This document shows positions 4,664-10,072 of a DNA stretch of 10,072 nucleotides, in pieces; within the stretch, counting starts at the first letter, position 1, and every line of letters starts with the position of its first letter. A program made the position numbers and the translations under genes. Location: the NCBI GenBank assembly GCA_934670175.1, contig CAKUOX010000074.1, positions 1-10,072 on the forward strand. Direction: 5' to 3'. This DNA is from an uncultured Clostridia bacterium. GTDB lineage: Bacteria; Bacillota; Clostridia; Christensenellales; Aristaeellaceae. The notes under the pieces were generated by a model, which did no database searches, had not been told where the DNA came from, and worked only from the letters and a program-made list of their open reading frames with translations.

Positions 4664-7081
4664 TCAGCAGACGATATTGACCAGGCGGCCAGGCACGAAG
4701 ATCAGCTTGCGCACGGGCTTATCGCCGATCAGCGCCTTCACCTCGTCCAGCGCCATGAAATAGTCGCTCGCGCCTTCGCGGGTAAGGCTGGCGGGCACGT
4801 TCATGCGGCCGCGCACCTTGCCGTTCATCTGCAGCGCAATTTCCACCGTATCCTTCACCAGCGCCGCTTCATCGTACGCCGGCCATGCGGAGCGGATCAG
4901 CTCCTCTGCACAGCAGCCGCAGAGCGCGTTGATCTCTTCGGTAATGTGCGGCGCAACGGGATTGAGCAGCTTGATCAGCACGCGCATTTCGCCCTTCGTG
5001 ATGCTGCCCTTCGCATAGAAGGCATTTACCAGCGACATCATGGCGGCGATGGCGGTGTTGAACTTCATGCGCTCGTAATCCTCGCCGACCTTCTTGATGC
5101 AGGAATGCACGTCGAACCTCATGTCCTCGGAAATGCCGTCCTCGTCGGTCATGAATTCCATCATGCGCCATACGCGGTCAAGGAAGCGGCGGCAGCCGCG
5201 CGCGCCGTCCGTGGACCACGGAATCGCCTGGTCAAACGCGCCCATGAACATCTCGTACATGCGGAAGGCGTCCGCGCCCAGCTCGTCCACGATCTCATCG
5301 GGGTTGACCACGTTGCCGCGGCTCTTGCTCATCTTTTCGCCGTCCGCGCCCAGAATCATGCCGTGGCTGGTGCGCTTGTGGTAGGGCTCCTTCGTCGGCA
5401 CCACGCCGATGTCATACAGGAAGCGATGCCAGAAGCGGGAGTAGAGCAAATGAAGCGTAGTATGCTCCATGCCGCCGTTGTACCAGTCCACCGGCAGCCA
5501 GTATTTCAGCTCCTCGGGATCGGCCAGGCACTTGTCGTTCCACGGATCGATATAGCGCAGGAAATACCAGGAAGAGCCCGCCCACTGGGGCATGGTATCC
5601 GTTTCACGCGTGGCAGGGCCGCCGCACTTCGGGCAGGTGGTGTTCACCCAGTCGGTCATAGCCGCCAGCGGAGATTCGCCGTTATCGGTCGGCTCGTAGC
5701 TCTCCACCTCAGGCAGCTGCAGCGGCAGCTCGCTCTCCGGCAGCGCCACCCAGCCGCAGCAGGGGCACTTCACCAGCGGAATCGGCTCGCCCCAGTAGCG
5801 CTGGCGGGAAAATACCCAGTCGCGGAGCTTGAAATTGATCTTCTTATGTCCAATGCCCTTTTCAGCCAGGTAATCTATGATGGCGCGCTTTGCGTCCTTA
5901 ACCTTCATGCCGTTCAGGAAATCGGAATTGACCATCACGCCGTCCTGAATGTCGGTATAGGCTTCCTTTTCCACATCGCCGCCGGCCACGACTTCCACGA
6001 TATTCAGGCCGAACTTTTTCGCAAATTCCCAGTCGCGCGTATCGTGCGCGGGCACGGCCATGATCGCACCCGTGCCGTAGCCCATCAGCACATAATCCGA
6101 CACCCACACGGGGATCGGCTTGCCGGTCACAGGATTCACGGCATGGATGCCCTCGATCTGCACACCGGTCTTGTCCTTATTCAGCTCGGTGCGTTCAAAA
6201 TCGCTCTTGCGCGCGGCGGCCTCGCGGTATTCTGCGACAGCGGCATAATTGGCGATCTGGTCTTTGCGCGCCTCGATGATCGGATGCTCGGGCGAAATGA
6301 CCATGTAGGTCGCGCCAAAAAGCGTGTCCGGGCGCGTGGTATATACGGTCAGCTTGTCGCCGGAGGACAGCGTAAAGTCGACCTCTGCGCCCTCGCTGCG
6401 GCCGATCCAGTTGCGCTGCTGCACCTTTACGCGGTCAATGAAGTCCACTTCGTCCAGACCGTCGATCAGCTTCTGCGCATAGTCGGTGATGCGCAGCATC
6501 CACTGGGATTTGACCTTGCGCACGACCTCGCCGCCGCAGCGTTCGCACACGCCGTTGACGACCTCTTCGTTCGCCAGACCCACCTTGCAGCTGGTGCACC
6601 AGTTGATGGGCATTTCGGATTTATAGGCAAGGCCCTTTTCGAACAGCTTCAGGAAGATCCACTGCGTCCACTTGTAGTATTTGGGATCGGTGGTGGAAAT
6701 CTCGCGGTCGTAATCGAACGAGAAGCCCAGGCGCTTGAGCTGGCTGCGGAAGCGGGCAATATTCTTTTCCGTCACGATGGCCGGATGGATATGATTCTTG
6801 ATGGCGTAATTCTCGGTCGGCAGGCCAAAGGCGTCGTAGCCGATCGGGAAGAGCACATTGTAACCCTCCATACGGCGCTTGCGGGCAATGATGTCCATGG
6901 CCGTGTTCGAACGCGGATGACCCACATGCAGGCCGGCGCCCGAGGGATACGGGAACTCGATCAGCGGGTAAAACTTCGGCTTTTCATGGGATCTCTCTGC
7001 GGCGAAGGAATGCTGCTCCTCCCAGTGGCGCTGCCACTTGCCTTCGATCAACGCGGGATTATAGACCGGAATGTTCTTCAT
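4664..7081 (-). CDS. leuS: Leucyl-tRNA synthetase
   Basis: The enzyme charges tRNA-Leu with leucine in the cytosol. The 805-residue length fits bacterial LeuRS. The class I signature HVGH is at 52-55, after YPSGAGL. A zinc-type C-x2-C pair set lies at Cys162/165 and Cys179/182. The CP1 editing domain shows TTRPDTLFG (248-256) and GTGAIMAVPAHDTRD (336-350), including the Asp residues that clear mischarged tRNA. RDWVFSRQRYWGEPIP (420-435) follows, and a second cysteine cluster (439-442, 483-486) matches the inserted zinc domain. KMSKS is intact at 583-587. The C-terminal part has LQMNGKVRGRMNVP, normal for the family. The AAAGGAG ribosome site at 7094-7100 is 12 bases from the ATG, a long spacing. 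It is preceded by a leucine T-box and followed after 30 bases by the PAP2 gene. Confidence 0.98.
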   Translation of the reverse strand: MKNIPVYNPALIEGKWQRHWEEQHSFAAERSHEKPKFYPLIEFPYPSGAGLHVGHPRSNTAMDIIARKRRMEGYNVLFPIGYDAFGLPTENYAIKNHIHPAIVTEKNIARFRSQLKRLGFSFDYDREISTTDPKYYKWTQWIFLKLFEKGLAYKSEMPINWCTSCKVGLANEEVVNGVCERCGGEVVRKVKSQWMLRITDYAQKLIDGLDEVDFIDRVKVQQRNWIGRSEGAEVDFTLSSGDKLTVYTTRPDTLFGATYMVISPEHPIIEARKDQIANYAAVAEYREAAARKSDFERTELNKDKTGVQIEGIHAVNPVTGKPIPVWVSDYVLMGYGTGAIMAVPAHDTRDWEFAKKFGLNIVEVVAGGDVEKEAYTDIQDGVMVNSDFLNGMKVKDAKRAIIDYLAEKGIGHKKINFKLRDWVFSRQRYWGEPIPLVKCPCCGWVALPESELPLQLPEVESYEPTDNGESPLAAMTDWVNTTCPKCGGPATRETDTMPQWAGSSWYFLRYIDPWNDKCLADPEELKYWLPVDWYNGGMEHTTLHLLYSRFWHRFLYDIGVVPTKEPYHKRTSHGMILGADGEKMSKSRGNVVNPDEIVDELGADAFRMYEMFMGAFDQAIPWSTDGARGCRRFLDRVWRMMEFMTDEDGISEDMRFDVHSCIKKVGEDYERMKFNTAIAAMMSLVNAFYAKGSITKGEMRVLIKLLNPVAPHITEEINALCGCCAEELIRSAWPAYDEAALVKDTVEIALQMNGKVRGRMNVPASLTREGASDYFMALDEVKALIGDKPVRKLIFVPGRLVNIVC

Positions 7082-7161
7082 ATTGGATCGACGCTCCTTT
7101 GAATTGAGATTGCGATGAAAGCAAGAATCATCGGCATGCTCCGTTACGCACCGAAATCCTT

Positions 7162-7202
7162 GCCAAACAGCGGCTCACCGGCTCGCAAAGCTCCGGTTTG
7201 GC
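7162..7202 (-). other. Stem-loop between the T-box terminator and leuS start
   Basis: On the minus strand GCCAAAC and GTTTGGC form an outer 7-base-pair stem, and an inner ACCGG/CCGGT pair overlaps it by two bases. It lies in the 136-base stretch between the T-box terminator and the leuS ATG, and no T-run follows. It may be a spacer structure or a second control point; no known motif is recognised. The rest of this stretch holds only the ribosome site. Confidence 0.35.
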
Positions 7203-7217
7203 TGATTCCTGGGCCTT

Positions 7218-7443
7218 AAAAAGCCTTCCATCTCCCTTATCCAAGAGACGGAAGGCAAGCCTTTCGCGGTACCACTCTTATTGACCCCGCTGCGCGGGAT
7301 CCGCTTTCATGCCGGATATCGGCGGCAGCCGCCCGAATGCACGGGATGCTCAGGAACGAGTTCAGCATGCCGGTTTGCCGCCTCGCACCGACCGGCGGCT
7401 CTCTTAAAAATCCGAACAAACGCCTACTGCTTTCCCTCTCAGC
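7218..7443 (-). ncRNA. Leucine T-box leader riboswitch of leuS
   Basis: This RNA reads the charging state of tRNA-Leu and lets transcription continue when uncharged tRNA binds. The T-box core AGTGGTACCGCG is at 7265-7276. Stem I has AGTA (7425-7428) of the loop E/S-turn and a distal GGTGCGAGG (7381-7389) within CCGCC...GGCGG arms. On the returning strand lies GAA followed by CTC (7358-7360), a Leu specifier codon in the usual GAA-NNN position. The antiterminator can pair AAGAG (7275-7279) with CTCTT (7243-7247). The competing terminator pairs GCCTTCC with GGAAGGC across 7223-7256 and ends in a T-run at 7218-7222. All parts appear intact, so it should work as an attenuator for leuS and the gene after it. 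Confidence 0.95.
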
Positions 7444-7449
7444 GCCTCT

Positions 7450-7479
7450 ATTATAGAAGAGCGCGCTGCCTGTTGTCAA
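7450..7479 (-). promoter_or_regulatory. Promoter of the T-box-leuS unit
   Basis: On the minus strand a perfect TTGACA (7474-7479) and a perfect TATAAT (7450-7455) are 18 bases apart. The predicted start near 7443 gives a leader of ordinary T-box length. Confidence 0.9.
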
Positions 7480-7482
7480 GTT

Positions 7483-7510
7483 AAAAAACGGGCGCTGCCG
7501 CAGGCAGCGC
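7483..7510 (-). terminator. Terminator after the foldase gene
   Basis: On the minus strand GCGCTGCC and GGCAGCGC form an 8-base-pair GC stem with a TGC loop, followed after CCG by six Ts. It ends 3 bases before the leuS -35 box, so it insulates the leuS promoter from foldase transcription. Confidence 0.75.
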
Positions 7511-7548
7511 GGCGGCCTTTGGCCCACAGCATGCGTATAAAATGCACT

Positions 7549-7575
7549 CGGGCCTGCGGAAAGACCGCAAGCCCG
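7549..7575 (-). terminator. Hairpin just after the foldase gene, possible first terminator
   Basis: An 11-base-pair stem (CGGGCTTGCGG with CCGCAGGCCCG, one G-U pair) and a 5-base loop begin 33 bases after the foldase stop. The nearest T-run (TTTT) comes 6 bases after the stem, so termination may be weak. It may instead be an mRNA-end hairpin acting with the stronger terminator at 7483-7510. Confidence 0.45.
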
Positions 7576-7608
7576 ATAAATCATGTCGATTCGCCCTTTT
7601 GCGCGGCG

Positions 7609-8991
7609 TCAGCCCATCACGGCCGCCTGCAGCGCGTTGATGTCGTACACGGGGTTCAGCTCAGCCACCCAACCGTCGATGGTGTCCGTCGCGTGGCTCT
7701 CCCTCATTTCCTCCAGCGTCCGCTCGTAAAGCGCATCGCGCACCTCATCCAGCGCGACCTCGCCGCCCTGCACGTCGGAAACGTATTCAATGATGTGCAC
7801 GCCGCTACCGCTGACCACGGGGGTAAGCGTGTAATCGCCGATATTTTCAAGCGCCATGGCCGCATCGCGGAAGCTCGTTTCCCAATTCGTGGAATCGGCG
7901 CTGACATAATAGCCGCGGGTCTTCGTGGGCTCATTCTGCATGCCCGGATCTTCACCGTATTCCTCGATCAGCGCCTCAAAGCTCTCGCCGCCCTCAAGGC
8001 GCGCGTAGATTTCGTCGGTCGTCGCCTTCACGTCGTTCAGGCAAACGTCCTCCGCCGCCTTCAGTGCGGTCTCCAGCTCGGGCAGTGTCGCCTGAACGGC
8101 GTCAATATCCGCCTGCACCGCCTCGGGCGTACGTTCGCCCTCAGCTTCGCCGGTCAGCCCCTCCAGCTCGCTATTGAGCGAGGTCAGCTGCGACTGAGCG
8201 CTGCGCAGCGCGGACGCGGCGTTCTGATACGCGGTCTTCGCATCGTCCGAGGGCATCACCAGAATATGCTTCACGGTGCGGTAGCCGTCCGGCCGCCAGC
8301 AGATAATGGCGTCATCGCCGGTCATGGCATTCTCAAACGAGCTGCCGTCGGTGTAATTCGCCTGATCCTCGGCCACCTGCGCGTCGTAGGCTGCCTGGAG
8401 CTCATCGTCGCTCACTTCTGCCACTTCGTCGCGCAGCATCTCCGTCATGCGGTCATACTTCTTATCGAGCAGCAGACTCGTGTGGATCGCATCGTAGTTC
8501 CTGCCCACTTCGTAGAGCATCACCTCGGCGCGAATGTTCTTTTCCTCGTCGTTCTTGCCCTCGGCGGATTCCAGCGCGCTCTGGATAGCCTCATCATACT
8601 GCGTCTGCGCGTCGGTCTCGACCTCAGTCAGCTCCTCGTCGGTCAGCGCATTGCTTTCGTCAAACTTTGCGGCGACGACCTCATGCCGAACGCGATTCTG
8701 CAGTACATCCTGCATCAGCGATACCACGTCGCTTTCCGTCATTTCATAGCCGAAATAGTAGTAATACATATAGGCGGTCTCGTTGTAGGCAGAGCTGAAC
8801 TCGCCCAGCACATCGCCCACGCTCACCTGACCGCCGGTATAGGCCGCCACCAGCTTTTCATTGCTCTTCTGTATCTTTGCAATATCCTCGTCCGCCTGCA
8901 TGCGAACGTTCACCTCGATCAGATTGCAACCCGCAAGCGCAATGGCCAACACGAGCCCAAGCAGCAGGATCTTCGTCAGCTTCTTCGTCAT
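7609..8991 (-). CDS. Extracytoplasmic peptidyl-prolyl isomerase lipoprotein, PrsA/SurA-like parvulin
   Basis: This 460-residue protein folds or chaperones secreted proteins outside the membrane. It starts MTKKLTKILLLGLVLAIALA and has a lipobox LAGC with Cys22, so it should be lipid-anchored. Residues about 45-230 are an acidic helical region like the SurA/PrsA N-terminal chaperone domain, with a tyrosine run (YMYYYYFGYE). The parvulin domain begins at VKHILVM (His242) and ends at GSGVHIIEYV (His399), keeping both active-site-type histidines. Between HILV and the usual first helix (DEIYARLEGGESFEALIEEYG), about 70 residues predicted as two long helices are inserted. The frame extends to 9012, but I chose the ATG at 8991 because GGGGAG lies 6 bases before it and the upstream ATG has none. 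The gene stands alone between its own promoter and terminators. Fold assignment is firm; the PrsA name is likely but not proven. Confidence 0.87.
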   Translation of the reverse strand: MTKKLTKILLLGLVLAIALAGCNLIEVNVRMQADEDIAKIQKSNEKLVAAYTGGQVSVGDVLGEFSSAYNETAYMYYYYFGYEMTESDVVSLMQDVLQNRVRHEVVAAKFDESNALTDEELTEVETDAQTQYDEAIQSALESAEGKNDEEKNIRAEVMLYEVGRNYDAIHTSLLLDKKYDRMTEMLRDEVAEVSDDELQAAYDAQVAEDQANYTDGSSFENAMTGDDAIICWRPDGYRTVKHILVMPSDDAKTAYQNAASALRSAQSQLTSLNSELEGLTGEAEGERTPEAVQADIDAVQATLPELETALKAAEDVCLNDVKATTDEIYARLEGGESFEALIEEYGEDPGMQNEPTKTRGYYVSADSTNWETSFRDAAMALENIGDYTLTPVVSGSGVHIIEYVSDVQGGEVALDEVRDALYERTLEEMRESHATDTIDGWVAELNPVYDINALQAAVMG

Positions 8992-9037
8992 CTGTCTCTC
9001 CCCTTCGTCCATACAGGACAGAATAGTCTAATAGTAT

Positions 9038-9065
9038 ATTATACACATTTCAGCGAAAATCGCAA
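9038..9065 (-). promoter_or_regulatory. Promoter of the foldase gene
   Basis: On the minus strand TTGCGA (9060-9065), a 16-base spacer and a perfect TATAAT (9038-9043) predict a start near 9031. An inverted repeat AAAATC/GATTTT (9056-9061, 9068-9073) overlaps the -35 box and could bind a regulator. The promoter is divergent from that of smpB, with the two -35 boxes about 42 bases apart. Confidence 0.75.
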
Positions 9066-9107
9066 GTGATTTTGCCCCCATGAAGTCAGGACACAGAAAT
9101 TTCGCGG

Positions 9108-9136
9108 TTTACAATTCGGGGTTCCCGTGGTATAAT
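9108..9136 (+). promoter_or_regulatory. Promoter of the smpB-ssrA unit
   Basis: TTTACA (9108-9113), a 17-base spacer and a perfect TATAAT (9131-9136) predict a start near 9143, about 50 bases before the smpB ATG. A small dyad CGGG/CCCG lies in the spacer at 9117-9127. Confidence 0.8.
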
Positions 9137-9194
9137 AGAGATTAAAGGATCCAATGGAGCTTTCAACAAACTTGAGAACGGAGGAGTATGCGGC

Positions 9195-9662
9195 ATGGCC
9201 GGCGATAAGAAGTCCATCAAAATGGTCGCCCAGAACCGGCGCGCGCGGCACGATTACTTCGTTCTGGACAGTTGGGAGGCTGGTATTGAGCTCAAGGGCA
9301 CGGAGGTCAAATCCATGCGGCTGGGCAGGTGCAACCTGAAGGATTGCTACGCGCAGGTGGTCAACGGTGAAATGCTGGTGTACGGCCTGCACATCAGTCC
9401 CTACGAAAAGGGCAGCTATTTCAATACCGATCCGCTGCGCCCAAAGCGCCTGCTGATGCATAAGGCGGAGATCCGCAAGTGCCGCCAGCAGGTCATGGAA
9501 CAGGGGTTGGCGCTGATTCCGCTTCAGGTCTACTTAAAGGATGGTCGGATGAAGCTGGAGCTGGCGCTGTGCAAGGGCAAAAAGCTGTACGACAAGCGCG
9601 ACGACATGGCGCGTCGCGACGCCAAGCGCGATATCGAGCGCTCCATGAAGGAACGCTATTGA
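9195..9662 (+). CDS. smpB: SsrA-binding protein SmpB
   Basis: SmpB binds tmRNA and brings it to stalled ribosomes, starting trans-translation and release of incomplete proteins. The 155-residue length is standard. Conserved blocks appear in order: NRRARHDYFVLDSWEAGIEL (14-33), LKGTEVKSMRLGRCNLKD (33-50), LHISPYEKGSYFNTDPLRPK (65-84), RLLMHKAEIRK (85-95), ALIPLQVYLKDGRMK (106-120) and LALCKGKKLYDKRDDMARRD (123-142). The basic C-terminal tail ends RDIERSMKERY; this tail normally enters the empty mRNA channel. A GGAGG site lies about 10 bases before the ATG. The tmRNA gene follows after only 11 bases, so the RNA and its partner protein are very probably made from one transcript and the tmRNA is cut out afterwards. 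Confidence 0.98.
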   Translation: MAGDKKSIKMVAQNRRARHDYFVLDSWEAGIELKGTEVKSMRLGRCNLKDCYAQVVNGEMLVYGLHISPYEKGSYFNTDPLRPKRLLMHKAEIRKCRQQVMEQGLALIPLQVYLKDGRMKLELALCKGKKLYDKRDDMARRDAKRDIERSMKERY

Positions 9663-9673
9663 TATATGATCGT

Positions 9674-10026
9674 GGGGCCGTATTCTGGTTTCGACGGGGG
9701 TACGGAGGGTCAGAGAAGCGAGCGGCAGCCCTGAACTGCCACAAAAACGGGAACTTAAATTGAACTGACAACTACGAAAACGTAGCTTTCGCAGCTTAAT
9801 CTGCGATCGTCGGCCCTAAGCCTCCTGCGGCGTAGGTCACCGGCGTCATAAAGGCAGGGAACCAGCCGCCCTAAGCTTTGCGGACGGTGGGATTTTATGA
9901 AGCTACTGAAGTGGATATCCTGTCTGCGGGAGCTCCATGGAGGGAATGTCAAAACACAGACTGCGCTCGGAGATGCTCTGGTTGTCTGATCTTCGGACAG
10001 GGGTTCGACTCCCCTCGGCTCCACCA
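9674..10026 (+). ncRNA. ssrA: Transfer-messenger RNA (tmRNA)
   Basis: This 353-base RNA acts as alanyl-tRNA and as mRNA to rescue stalled ribosomes. The 5' end GGGGCCG (9674-9680) pairs with CGGCTCC near the 3' end (one G-U pair), followed by A and encoded CCA (10024-10026). The 5' side has the tmRNA-specific TGGTTTCGACGGGG, and the 3' side has the T-arm GGTTCGACTCCCC. The tag reading frame runs to TAA at 9797-9799 and reads (T)DNYENVAFAA. An in-frame TGA at 9761-9763 means the resume codon must be ACT (9764) or GAC (9767); a tag starting with Asp is known in Clostridia, so I favour GAC. The tag ends AFAA rather than the commoner ALAA. Between tag and T-arm are the pseudoknot regions, with several self-complementary GC segments. 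Confidence 0.97.
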
Positions 10027-10029
10027 CAG

Positions 10030-10067
10030 TCCGTCCGAAAACTGTGTTTTCGGACGGATATTTTATA
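10030..10067 (+). terminator. Terminator of the smpB-ssrA unit
   Basis: A perfect 13-base-pair stem (arms 10030-10042 and 10046-10058, starting TCCGTCCG) with a TGT loop is followed by TATTTTAT. It starts 3 bases after the tmRNA CCA end. Confidence 0.9.
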
Positions 10068-10072
10068 CCATT

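Noticed and set aside
4658..7102. 814-codon plus-strand open frame
   Set aside because: It is the antisense shadow of leuS. The minus-strand protein has every LeuRS motif, whereas this frame is His/Arg/Ala-rich with no recognisable domain.
7237..7584. 115-codon minus-strand frame across the T-box leader
   Set aside because: It overlaps the leuS promoter, T-box stem I and terminators, and the structured RNA explains the sequence.
7519..9069. 516-codon plus-strand open frame
   Set aside because: Antisense shadow of the foldase gene in GC-rich DNA; it has no ribosome site and a low-complexity His/Leu/Arg composition.
9154..9339. 61-codon plus-strand frame starting 41 bases before smpB
   Set aside because: It overlaps smpB out of frame, has no ribosome site, and the smpB frame carries all conserved blocks.
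9039..9461. 140-codon minus-strand frame over the smpB promoter and 5' half
   Set aside because: Antisense shadow of smpB that also crosses the two divergent promoters.
9755..10027. 90-codon minus-strand frame starting MVEPRGVEPLSE
   Set aside because: It is the antisense of the tmRNA gene. The MVEPRGVEP start is the familiar false translation of a tRNA-like 3' end.

Overview
The window reads as a stretch of ordinary chromosome from a GC-rich member of the Firmicutes, probably a Clostridia-like anaerobe. The evidence is a leucine T-box leader in front of leuS, a smpB-ssrA pair with a Clostridia-style tmRNA tag, a PrsA-type foldase lipoprotein, and strong GGAGG ribosome sites with TTGACA/TATAAT-like promoters. 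I cannot name the species. Most genes lie on the minus strand; only smpB and ssrA run on the plus strand.

Region 1 (1-3562, minus strand, read from high to low coordinates) is a branched-chain-amino-acid-type ABC transport operon. The order is promoter, periplasmic-type solute-binding protein, FluG/amidohydrolase_2-like metal-dependent hydrolase, RpiR-family regulator with a SIS domain, then the start of the LivH-type permease, which runs off the left edge. The regulator has a second, internal promoter beginning at the hydrolase stop codon. Each of the three gaps between genes holds a GC-rich hairpin without a T-run. The layout suggests uptake and hydrolysis of an amide or amino-acid-like compound, with local regulation; the substrate is not visible from sequence.

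Region 2 (3485-3934) is an AT-richer gap of about 450 bases. It holds the operon promoter with a candidate operator, repeated AATTAGCA motifs, a doubtful 56-codon ORF, and the terminator of the upstream unit.

Region 3 (3875-7479, minus strand) is a leucine-responsive unit. It has a consensus promoter, a full T-box leader with a CUC specifier, leuS, and a PAP2-family membrane phosphatase gene 30 bases downstream, closed by a terminator. The phosphatase therefore probably rises when leucyl-tRNA charging falls.

Region 4 (7483-9065, minus strand) is a single gene for a secreted lipoprotein foldase (parvulin PPIase, PrsA/SurA-like) with its own promoter and terminator. Its parvulin domain is interrupted by a helical insertion of about 70 residues.

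Region 5 (9108-10067, plus strand) is divergent from region 4: promoter, smpB, tmRNA gene ssrA 11 bases later, and a strong terminator. Together these form the trans-translation ribosome-rescue system.

I see no mobile element, CRISPR array, phage gene or defence system. The most notable points are the transporter-hydrolase-RpiR operon with its palindromes, the T-box-controlled phosphatase, and the split parvulin domain.
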